Positions 1-6,838 of a DNA stretch of 29,902 nt are shown in pieces (position 1 is the first letter of the stretch; the number at the start of each line of letters is the position of its first letter). The DNA comes from a virus. The notes under the pieces were generated by a model, which was not told the DNA's origin, did not search any database, and saw only the letters and a program-made list of their open reading frames with translations. The position numbers were made by a program, and so were the translations under genes. The stretch lies in the IMG/VR virus record IMGVR_UViG_3300008108_000861, positions 1 to 29,902 of that record, one strand, 5' to 3'.

Positions 1-1520
1 ACATAGTTTATAATGGCGATTCATTTGAGAATGGAGACTATATTGATTGGGCAAATACTCCAGTAAGTCAAAACCCTATGATTGCTGGCGGCTTTGCTTC
101 AGTAAAAATAAAAGACAACCCTGTAAGATGGCAGCCAAATGAGATAATTATAAATCCATCTAATGGTTTTATAGGCGACAATAATTTAGCTGTAAAAAAA
201 ACAAACAATATTTCTGATATTAATTATGAATACAAATTTTTAAATCCACCTAGTACTTCTAATGCAGTTCATATGGCAGACTTGAACCCAGCTTCGTTTT
301 TTGTTTATGAAGCAATTTCTGTTGAACCAAAAGACAATGTATTCCGTCATCAAAATGAATTTTGCTACATAGTTGATGATACTACCTTGTCAACCGCGGC
401 AAAAAACTCCTTAGTTAATTGGTCAAATCATAATATGAATGACCCACTAAGATTAGATTTTACTTTGAAATCCAAATCAACACAAAAAGCTAACTCAATT
501 ACAATAACTCCAAACTTTGATTCATCTAAAATTGTAAAAGTAAAAAATATATATATTAAAGATAGTTCTGGAAAAGAAGAAGATATTTTTTCAGGAGAAT
601 ATTTTATAGGGTTATCCGTAGAAAATTTAACTAAAGAATCAGTGAAGAACTACTCACTTAATTCAGCAACCTTTCGCTTTACAGAAAGAACAGTTTCAGA
701 ATGCAGAATCGTTATGGAACAGCCTTATTATAGCGATGTTGAAATTCTTCATAATTATTGGACAACAAATTATCAATTGCAAAATCAAGACAACAGTCCA
801 TTCTATGGAACGATTAGATTTAATCCAGAACTTTTAAATAAAGATATGTATAATAAAGTTAATTATAATAAATCTGTAATCATACCACCATTAACTAATC
901 CAAATGTCTTTAAAAAAGATGTATCTTTAAATCAAAATATTAGCATTACTGTTCAGTCTCTTAGTGGTAATGTTGGTTCTAAATTAAAAGAAGAAACATT
1001 TAGTGTTCCAATTAAAGTTAACAGAGAAGTTTTACCAGCTAAAAGAATGTCAATAGCAATTTCAGACGTATCTTTAACTTATGAACAATATGAAAATTCA
1101 GCTGAAATTATATCCAAATCATATAACTATGATTTACCTGTTGAATCTGTAATGCTAGACATAGATAGTAACTACAATGAGATAGCTAACTCTGGTGCCT
1201 ATATAGAAGGTTATATTTCTTTTGATTCTGGTAAACAATGGATACAAATTTCTCCAGTTCAATCAGGTTACTCCACAAACAAAACAAGCAACGCCTATGT
1301 GCCTGAAGTTTTTTCAATAAATCAAAAAGTTGGAAACGAATTTAAGCTACCCGGCGTACAGTATGTTGATTATCCAAAAACAACAATAAATAAAGTTGCA
1401 TACAATGTTCCTCAACAAGTTAAGAATATATGTGTTAGAATTAAATTGATTAAAGGAACTGGAAACATTGTTCCTGTAGTCTATTCGTATAAATTAGCAG
1501 TAAAGGTTAAACAAATATGA
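1..1520 (+). CDS. Virion structural protein, tail/baseplate-like (5' end outside window)
   Basis: The frame is open from base 3, so the gene begins before the window. The ATG at 78 is internal and should not be taken as the start. The protein is rich in Asn, Ser, Thr and Tyr with alternating polar and hydrophobic stretches, as expected for beta-rich fibre or baseplate proteins. It has no signal peptide and no membrane segment. Near the C-terminus a segment around YISFDSGKQW followed by IQISP resembles a segment in the product at 2001 (YYIS...WIPISP), so the two may share a domain. It overlaps the next gene by four bases (ATGA), which indicates co-translation. I recognise no named family; the role rests on composition and on being first in a run of similar proteins. 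It could be a tail fibre, a baseplate wedge or another exterior virion protein. Confidence 0.55.
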   Translation, partial: IVYNGDSFENGDYIDWANTPVSQNPMIAGGFASVKIKDNPVRWQPNEIIINPSNGFIGDNNLAVKKTNNISDINYEYKFLNPPSTSNAVHMADLNPASFFVYEAISVEPKDNVFRHQNEFCYIVDDTTLSTAAKNSLVNWSNHNMNDPLRLDFTLKSKSTQKANSITITPNFDSSKIVKVKNIYIKDSSGKEEDIFSGEYFIGLSVENLTKESVKNYSLNSATFRFTERTVSECRIVMEQPYYSDVEILHNYWTTNYQLQNQDNSPFYGTIRFNPELLNKDMYNKVNYNKSVIIPPLTNPNVFKKDVSLNQNISITVQSLSGNVGSKLKEETFSVPIKVNREVLPAKRMSIAISDVSLTYEQYENSAEIISKSYNYDLPVESVMLDIDSNYNEIANSGAYIEGYISFDSGKQWIQISPVQSGYSTNKTSNAYVPEVFSINQKVGNEFKLPGVQYVDYPKTTINKVAYNVPQQVKNICVRIKLIKGTGNIVPVVYSYKLAVKVKQI

Positions 1521-2029
1521 ACATATCTATGGTTCAAAAAACAAGATTTCTTGAAAATATATATAAATTATATTATTCAAATGGAATTAAACCAACAGAT
1601 CATCAGATAAAAAAAGCTTTTAGTGATTATTTTTCTGTAAATAAACCAGGATTTCCTTTAAGGCTAAATTACAATGCGTTGAATTCAGAAGCAAAAACAA
1701 ACGTAGACTTATTAAATGAGCTTATGGTTAATAGTTTATTTAATTTAGATGTTTTATATGACACCATATTAGATAGCAATGAAGAATTATTCCAAGTTGT
1801 TACTTCATTAAATAAAAATATTGAAAATTTAAAAGCAAAAAGGAAAGCGCTTGAGGCAAAGGTAGACGATTTAATATTTGCAAATAATAATTCTGAAGGA
1901 TACTTTTATTCATATACAGAAAATTTTTCAAATATAGATAAGGTAGATACTTTTTATAGCTCAGCATATGTAGATATCCTTTCCGGATACGCAATGTTAA
2001 GTGCCGAAAATTCAGAACAATGTTTTTGA
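1517..2029 (+). CDS. Small helical structural-module protein, possibly N-terminal half of the next gene
   Basis: This is a 170-residue product starting at an ATG that overlaps the previous stop (ATGA). The middle (about residues 70-125) has heptad-like Leu/Ile spacing with many Lys and Glu, ending in KAKRKALEAKVDDL, which suggests a coiled coil. The tail from about 130 is Tyr/Ser/Phe-rich. The gene ends inside the next frame, overlapping it by 29 bases. The product at 3965 combines a coiled coil, a Tyr/Ser-rich linker and a beta-rich body in one chain. Here the same order is split between this ORF and the one at 2001, so the two could form one protein through a +1 frame change near 2001-2028. 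No named family is recognised. Confidence 0.5.
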   Translation: MNISMVQKTRFLENIYKLYYSNGIKPTDHQIKKAFSDYFSVNKPGFPLRLNYNALNSEAKTNVDLLNELMVNSLFNLDVLYDTILDSNEELFQVVTSLNKNIENLKAKRKALEAKVDDLIFANNNSEGYFYSYTENFSNIDKVDTFYSSAYVDILSGYAMLSAENSEQCF

Positions 2030-3530
2030 TGGCCTAAATGACACCTATTGGATGTATGAACATAGAACATCATCTCCAATCCCAGTAGCGTTGACTATGG
2101 ATATGCCGATATCTAATACTTCAATCATATCAAAGGTAGAAGGATACGTTTTAACATCTAGCCCATTAGATATTCAACTAGTAGTATCTCCTGTAGATGG
2201 TTCTCCTCAAGATACTCTGACTAAACTTTCTTCTGGAGACTATAGTTCTTTTAGTTTTTCTTTAAAACCAAAGGCTTACTCTAATGTAAGAATAACTTTC
2301 TTTAAAAAAGAACCAGATCTTATCGATAAAAATTCACAGCTACCATACGTTTATAGAATGGGTCTTAGAGATCTTATTATAGGAGCTTCTACGAGGTCTA
2401 AATACGGCACCATAGTTTCAAAGCCAATATCTTTACCTGTTGAATCTAATGATCAATTGGTAATTGACTCTGTATCAATGGAAGCAAATGAGCAATTTGT
2501 TAACGATGGAGTTATTAATTATTATATTTCGGAAGATAACCCCAGTGCAAACACTATTTCCGACTTTAATTGGATTCCAATTTCTCCAACTGGTTCAGAA
2601 AATGCTGGTTTTACATCTGTTGTTAATTTTAATGGATCTGTAAAAAATGTAATTAATCTTTCATCAATTCCAGAAGATGAAGAATTAGAATTAATCCCTA
2701 TTGATACTACATCAAAAAATATAAATGATTTAAATCCAAATAATAAAATATATGAAAATAAAACAGTTCATAGAATAGCTGCGCTAGATAATGATGAAAC
2801 ATATATTAATCCAGTGTTATTAGGAAATACAAATTCATTTAAACATTTTTATATCTTAAACAATATTCCATTTAGATATAAAGATATAGAAGCTTGGAAT
2901 AGTGACATCAACGCAATAGACAACACTCTATTAAACAATATACTGTATCAGCAATTGGGAACCATTGCTCCAGGAATAAATTCTCCATCTTCTGGTTATG
3001 TAAAAACAAAAATGATTTGTGATTCAGAAAATAATGTTATTAACACTATCAAAAAATCTGTATCAACATTTGACTTAGCGGTATATCTAAATGGAGTTAG
3101 AATAGCAGATTTGCCATCGGGTCAATTAAGTCAAAGTATTGAATGGAATTTCCTTGAAGGAATAAATGATATAGTTGTAACTTATGACAAAGCTGCTTCT
3201 GGTCAAATATCTTTTTCTTTAACCGAAGGAATTGATTTAAATACTTATGGATCTATATTTACTGATTATTTCTTCTATCTTGATAAATTTGATTTTAGGA
3301 ATAAAAATATGAATGACAATTTTTATTTTACTATAGATAATCCATTTGGAAGAAAAGAAATAATAGCTTCTTCAAAGATTGAGAATCAATCAAGATTTTC
3401 CTATATCTCTAATAATGCCACAGCTCCTAAGGCCATAAGGTATAGGATAGATTTTTCTAGATTTGAAAATCCATTTGTTTCTCCAAAGGTTGATTCTTTA
3501 AAGATTAAATTTAAACATAAGGATTTATAA
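2001..3530 (+). CDS. Virion structural protein, tail/baseplate-like
   Basis: This is a 509-residue product if it starts at the GTG at 2001. No Shine-Dalgarno sequence precedes that GTG, so the start may instead be supplied by coupling or frameshifting from the ORF at 1517. The sequence is beta-rich, Asn/Ser/Thr/Tyr-rich and acidic. It contains YYISEDNP followed by WIPISP, a pair of segments like those in the first gene of the window. The C-terminal region (SFSLTEGIDL, then FFYLDKFDF and later RYRIDFSRFENPF) looks like jelly-roll or lectin-like strands. The neighbours on both sides have the same composition, supporting a tail tip, baseplate or fibre role. Exact function is unknown. Confidence 0.55.
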   Translation: MPKIQNNVFDGLNDTYWMYEHRTSSPIPVALTMDMPISNTSIISKVEGYVLTSSPLDIQLVVSPVDGSPQDTLTKLSSGDYSSFSFSLKPKAYSNVRITFFKKEPDLIDKNSQLPYVYRMGLRDLIIGASTRSKYGTIVSKPISLPVESNDQLVIDSVSMEANEQFVNDGVINYYISEDNPSANTISDFNWIPISPTGSENAGFTSVVNFNGSVKNVINLSSIPEDEELELIPIDTTSKNINDLNPNNKIYENKTVHRIAALDNDETYINPVLLGNTNSFKHFYILNNIPFRYKDIEAWNSDINAIDNTLLNNILYQQLGTIAPGINSPSSGYVKTKMICDSENNVINTIKKSVSTFDLAVYLNGVRIADLPSGQLSQSIEWNFLEGINDIVVTYDKAASGQISFSLTEGIDLNTYGSIFTDYFFYLDKFDFRNKNMNDNFYFTIDNPFGRKEIIASSKIENQSRFSYISNNATAPKAIRYRIDFSRFENPFVSPKVDSLKIKFKHKDL

Positions 3531-3570
3531 AAAAATATAATTTTAGTACTATATTTAAAGGTGATTAATT

Positions 3571-3975
3571 ATGGCAAAAACATATCCTAGCAAAGCAAAG
3601 TATAGAGTGGTTCAACCTTTCTTTGAAAGGTTTAGGCAAAGATATAGGGGCCATAGAAATAGCGTTGATGAAAACAGAGAAATGAATTTCTTTCTAATTG
3701 ACGTTAATAAAATTAATAATACATTAACATCGATAAGTACAAGTATAGATGATGTTGAAAAAAATTTCATAGGAAATTTAAATAATTTAAATTCTCTTGA
3801 AATTTCAGAAGATGGTTTATTTTATGACTTGAGTCCTATAAGAGTTTTTTATCAAGACGTATACGAATTAAATACTCCGGCAGAACAGTCTTTATACTTA
3901 TCAAAAGCAAATAGACTTTCAGCAATTTTAGCAAGACTAGAAACTAAAGTAACAAGAATAGAGAATGGCAGATAA
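3571..3975 (+). CDS. Small coiled-coil protein in structural operon
   Basis: This is a 134-residue protein preceded by a good ribosome site (AAAGGTGA, about 7 bases before the ATG). The N-terminus is strongly basic and aromatic (KYRVVQPFFERFRQRYRGHR). The rest is acidic to mixed and helical, with repeated Ile/Leu at heptad spacing (KINNTLTSISTSIDDVEKN) and a C-terminal helix (SAILARLETKVTRIENG). It overlaps the next gene by 11 bases. A short basic head and a coiled-coil tail would suit an adaptor or trimerisation protein of the tail, but that is inference; I recognise no family. Confidence 0.55.
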   Translation: MAKTYPSKAKYRVVQPFFERFRQRYRGHRNSVDENREMNFFLIDVNKINNTLTSISTSIDDVEKNFIGNLNNLNSLEISEDGLFYDLSPIRVFYQDVYELNTPAEQSLYLSKANRLSAILARLETKVTRIENGR

Positions 3976-5245
3976 TATGACAGAGATAATAAACACCAAA
4001 AAGAGGGACGCACAATATGCGGGTCCGGTGGATAGCAATGATTATAATTCAAGAATAGAAGAAAACTATCAAGACCTCTTATTTCTTTATAATAAAGCTA
4101 ACATAATCGATGCCAAGCTACAAGAAGCTTTTGAAAGAGTTCTAAAAGACCATGCAATGTTATCCAATGCTATCGTAGATCTTTCCAATAGGATCTCTGC
4201 ACTAGAGGTGGATGATGGAAGAGTCTCTATTTATTCTTATTCTCAAATAGATTATGCTAGATTTACTGGAACTGAATTCTCAATTGGTTCTTCAGAATTA
4301 CTTTCAATTGACCCACATTATAATGTTGTTACCCTTCCTAAAGTAGCAAACGCATCAAGTTCAAAAATAAAATTCTATAATCCTTCAAATGGACAAGTAA
4401 TATCAGATTTGTTTAAGGTTAATATCCAAAACAATATTGGAGGTATAGATAGTCCAGGAGCAATCGTAAACACCACACCTGTTTACAATGCAATCTTGGA
4501 TGATCCTACCAAAGTGTGGAGTAGAACTATAGTCAGCGAAACAAACGCACTAGGCGCAGCACAACTCACATTCTATTGCAAGATATCTGCAGAATTTACC
4601 GGATCGTTAAAAACAAATTGCGTAAAATTAAATCCATATCCAATGCATTCAGTAGGCGTGTATTCGATTGAATATACCAATAAGGAAAATCCTACTTTAA
4701 CAGACGCAGATGGTTGGACGCCATTGAACTTTAACTCTTTATACGATGGAGAGCAGCAGGCTATTGGAAAGGTTCCTCCGGGAGCTTGGATTATAGCTGG
4801 AACTGATGAGGTAAAAAACTCTTCTCCGCTGTGCTTCTATTTCTCGGACATAGATATGACTGCAATAAGAATTGTTTTACGTCAAGAAAACTATTTCAAA
4901 GAACTTGGCAAGTATGTCTATACGTATGGTCTTTCAGATTTAGATATTAGATATGATAAATTTGCAACGTCTGGCAAAACAATATTTAATTTTAAGGCAC
5001 CAAGCGATAAGCTGATAAGTGCTGTTGTTAGCGTAGATCCAGTAATCTTTAATGTTCCAAGATCTCAGATGTCAAATGCCTTTTCATACAGGGTAATATA
5101 TCAGGACGGGGTAAATTACAGCACAAATAATCCTGGAGCCTCTAGTGAAATCTGGGTTGAAGTAACCCTCAATATGTTAGACGATAAGACCCCTCCAATT
5201 TTGTCAGATCTAATAATAGATTACGACTATATTTCAGCTGAATAA
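3965..5245 (+). CDS. Virion structural protein with N-terminal coiled coil and beta-rich body
   Basis: This is a 426-residue product. Residues about 30-75 form a likely coiled coil ending in LSNRISALEVDD. A Tyr/Ser-rich linker (IYSYSQIDYARF) follows, then a long beta-rich body with KVANASSSKIKFY, AILDDPTKVWSRT, a Trp-containing strand (DADGWTPLNF) and a C-terminal LIIDYDYIS. The layout resembles phage tail fibre or baseplate proteins in which a coiled coil trimerises a carbohydrate-binding or jelly-roll body. The start ATG lies 11 bases inside the preceding gene. The gene ends shortly before a hairpin terminator and is the last of this structural run. Function is inferred from composition and position. 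Confidence 0.55.
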   Translation: MADNMTEIINTKKRDAQYAGPVDSNDYNSRIEENYQDLLFLYNKANIIDAKLQEAFERVLKDHAMLSNAIVDLSNRISALEVDDGRVSIYSYSQIDYARFTGTEFSIGSSELLSIDPHYNVVTLPKVANASSSKIKFYNPSNGQVISDLFKVNIQNNIGGIDSPGAIVNTTPVYNAILDDPTKVWSRTIVSETNALGAAQLTFYCKISAEFTGSLKTNCVKLNPYPMHSVGVYSIEYTNKENPTLTDADGWTPLNFNSLYDGEQQAIGKVPPGAWIIAGTDEVKNSSPLCFYFSDIDMTAIRIVLRQENYFKELGKYVYTYGLSDLDIRYDKFATSGKTIFNFKAPSDKLISAVVSVDPVIFNVPRSQMSNAFSYRVIYQDGVNYSTNNPGASSEIWVEVTLNMLDDKTPPILSDLIIDYDYISAE

Positions 5246-5262
5246 ATCATATTTAATTTAAC

Positions 5263-5294
5263 AAATAAGGGTTTGAAAAACCATACTTATTTTT
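5263..5294 (+). terminator. Rho-independent-type hairpin after the structural run
   Basis: AAATAAG (5263-5269) pairs with CTTATTT (5286-5292), and inside it GGTTT (5270-5274) pairs with AAACC (5278-5282) around a GAA loop. A three-base bulge separates the two stems and a run of T follows. It lies just after the stop at 5245 and would separate the structural run from the gene at 5333. Confidence 0.55.
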
Positions 5295-5332
5295 ACTATA
5301 TAAGCATCGAGTTTCTATAAGGAGATTATATA

Positions 5333-5965
5333 ATGGCTACATTTTACGTTGGTCCAAGACCTGTTTTGAGGGGCCAAAACACCAATGATATGGTGAACCC
5401 ATATTATACAATGACCGGCAAAGCTAAGGGTAAGGGAACATATTCGTACTACCCACTCTATAACAGTAGCCAGTTACTCGGAGGCGCGCCAGACAATGCA
5501 TATACCCCTGGAACTGGAGCTCGTCCTGGCAATAGACTTATGTCACAGTTGTTCACCGGCTCAACATTGTATGCTGGCACCACACCTTTGGCTGGAACAT
5601 TTGCAGACGGCAGTGCAACATATGATGGCGCAAGATTCCGCCCCCTTGAATACAAGGGTATTGCAGGAGCACAGGCTCTTAATGGAGGCCACGCTAAGAG
5701 AAGTCTATACTACGGTTTCTATAGCAACTTTGTATTCGACGGTGTTACTTCTGCAGAAGTTATGCCATCAGGATATGGCCACGCAGCAAGAACAGATGCA
5801 CAAGGTGCTCCAAACTCATTTGGTTTGTTTAGACCAGACGAGTTCCATGGTGTTGCTAGTGCAGTAATTTTTACCGCAGATTATGGTCAACCAAACACAA
5901 CTACAATTTATGGTAGAGCTAATCCAAAAAGATGGACAGGTGTTCCTTCAGCACAAGCATTGTAA
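5333..5965 (+). CDS. Repeat-containing virion protein, possibly decoration or minor capsid protein
   Basis: This is a 210-residue product with a near-ideal ribosome site (AAGGAGAT, 6-7 bases before the ATG), isolated between two terminators as for a highly expressed gene. Its codon use is more GC-rich than its neighbours (many GCA, GGC and ACC codons). It is rich in Gly, Ala, Tyr and Pro and lacks Cys. A short motif, aromatic-x-Gly-[Ile/Val]-x-[Gly/Ser]-Ala, occurs four times: YKGIAGA (about 107-113), FDGVTSA (135-141), FHGVASA (171-177) and WTGVPSA (201-207). The last repeat forms the C-terminus. High-expression signals and the repeat suggest an abundant virion component. I do not recognise a named family. 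Confidence 0.6.
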   Translation: MATFYVGPRPVLRGQNTNDMVNPYYTMTGKAKGKGTYSYYPLYNSSQLLGGAPDNAYTPGTGARPGNRLMSQLFTGSTLYAGTTPLAGTFADGSATYDGARFRPLEYKGIAGAQALNGGHAKRSLYYGFYSNFVFDGVTSAEVMPSGYGHAARTDAQGAPNSFGLFRPDEFHGVASAVIFTADYGQPNTTTIYGRANPKRWTGVPSAQAL

Positions 5966-5983
5966 TAAATTACAAAAATATAC

Positions 5984-6046
5984 TACTGAGCATTAGTCTC
6001 TCGTGATATACTTGTAGTCACGGAAACCGACGCTCAGTAATGAGAC
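5984..6046 (+). ncRNA. Folded RNA element in the 3' untranslated region
   Basis: TACTGAGC (5984-5991) is the perfect reverse complement of GCTCAGTA (6032-6039), closing a domain of about 56 bases. Inside it CGTGA (6002-6006) pairs with TCACG (6018-6022). GTC (5996-5998) can pair with GAC (6029-6031), extending the main stem across a short asymmetric gap. Alternatively GTCTC (5996-6000), inside the closed loop, can pair with GAGAC (6042-6046) outside it, forming a pseudoknot. The element sits between the stop at 5965 and the terminator at 6052. It may be a small RNA or a 3' stabilising element. No tRNA TPsiC-like motif is present. Confidence 0.45.
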
Positions 6047-6051
6047 GAAGA

Positions 6052-6085
6052 TATCCCGCCCCCACAAGGGCGGGATAATCTTTTT
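6052..6085 (+). terminator. Strong rho-independent terminator
   Basis: A perfect 10-base stem, TATCCCGCCC (6052-6061) with GGGCGGGATA (6068-6077), closes a six-base loop and is followed shortly by TTTTT. It terminates the transcript of the gene at 5333. Confidence 0.92.
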
Positions 6086-6130
6086 CTAAGGTGACTTTAT
6101 AAGTTTTAGTAGTTTTATGAAGGATTATCA

Positions 6131-6829
6131 ATGTCTTTAGATATTTTAGAAAAAGTAATTAGCGAAGATACGATACCAGTAGAAGTGGCAGAAAAGTATC
6201 TGCACATATTTTTGGGTCCAACTGATTGGAAGAAAAATATAAATAAACTTTGGGAAATATCTGGATCAAAGTCAAAGGATTCTGAAACAAGAAAAGCTTT
6301 TATGAAGAGAGCAATAAGCTGTGCTGTTTTGTTGCCTTATACGGAAAAGAGTTTAGTTCCATCACCGCCAGAAAATCTTTTATTCTGGTGCACTGCATGG
6401 GTTCAGTTTAATGAAAAAGATTGGTTTGATCTTTTTAAAAAAGTTATAAAAGAAGATATTGACATAGCAAATAATAGAAATCAGGCTATACTATTAGGTG
6501 TCATAGATCCAATAGATGTGTCACCATTGAATAGGCAAGCTTTTAATTGGCTCTATGAAAAAGCTAAAGAGAATGAAGATTTAGATAGTTTAAACGTAGA
6601 AGAATTAAAAGTAAAATTTGCAAACATTGTTAAATCATATGGTGGAGCAGTAGTTTGTAACATGTTTGTTAACCACAAAAAGAATGTAAATAATGTTTTC
6701 AATTGGAGAAGTGGATACTTCTTTGAGAGAGAGATACATAAAGTATATTCTTTGCAAGACTTGTTGAAGATAAAGAATACAGAAATTCAGAAAATGAATT
6801 CAAAATATATTAGAAAAATAAATAACTAG
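6131..6829 (+). CDS. Hypothetical protein ahead of ribonucleotide reductase
   Basis: This is a 232-residue soluble, helical, Lys/Glu/Asn-rich protein with a GAAGGA ribosome site a few bases before the ATG. It contains several Trp residues (GPTDWKKN, FWCTAWVQF, EKDWFDLF, FNWRSGYF). No signal peptide, membrane segment or recognisable catalytic motif is visible. It is the first gene after the strong terminator at 6052 and is followed after nine bases by the ribonucleotide reductase gene, so it probably belongs to that transcription unit. I do not recognise a family. Confidence 0.6.
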   Translation: MSLDILEKVISEDTIPVEVAEKYLHIFLGPTDWKKNINKLWEISGSKSKDSETRKAFMKRAISCAVLLPYTEKSLVPSPPENLLFWCTAWVQFNEKDWFDLFKKVIKEDIDIANNRNQAILLGVIDPIDVSPLNRQAFNWLYEKAKENEDLDSLNVEELKVKFANIVKSYGGAVVCNMFVNHKKNVNNVFNWRSGYFFEREIHKVYSLQDLLKIKNTEIQKMNSKYIRKINN

Positions 6830-6838
6830 GAGATAAAA

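Noticed and set aside
1978-1992. CGGA in the gene at 1517 as a further shift site
   Set aside because: It is read as TCC GGA in frame, so CGG is not a codon there and the frame continues normally.
3536-3541. TATAAT before the gene at 3571 as a promoter
   Set aside because: There is no convincing -35 at the right distance, and such strings are frequent in this AT-rich sequence.
5496-5867. Long + strand ORF and a minus-strand ORF (5458-5655) inside the structural gene at 5333
   Set aside because: The main frame has a strong ribosome site and clear repeats; the shadows have neither and arise from its GC-richer codons.
5984-6046. tRNA gene in the folded 3' region
   Set aside because: The closing stem is 8 bases around about 40 bases, with no TPsiC motif and no normal anticodon arm. 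I found no tRNA by eye anywhere in the window.
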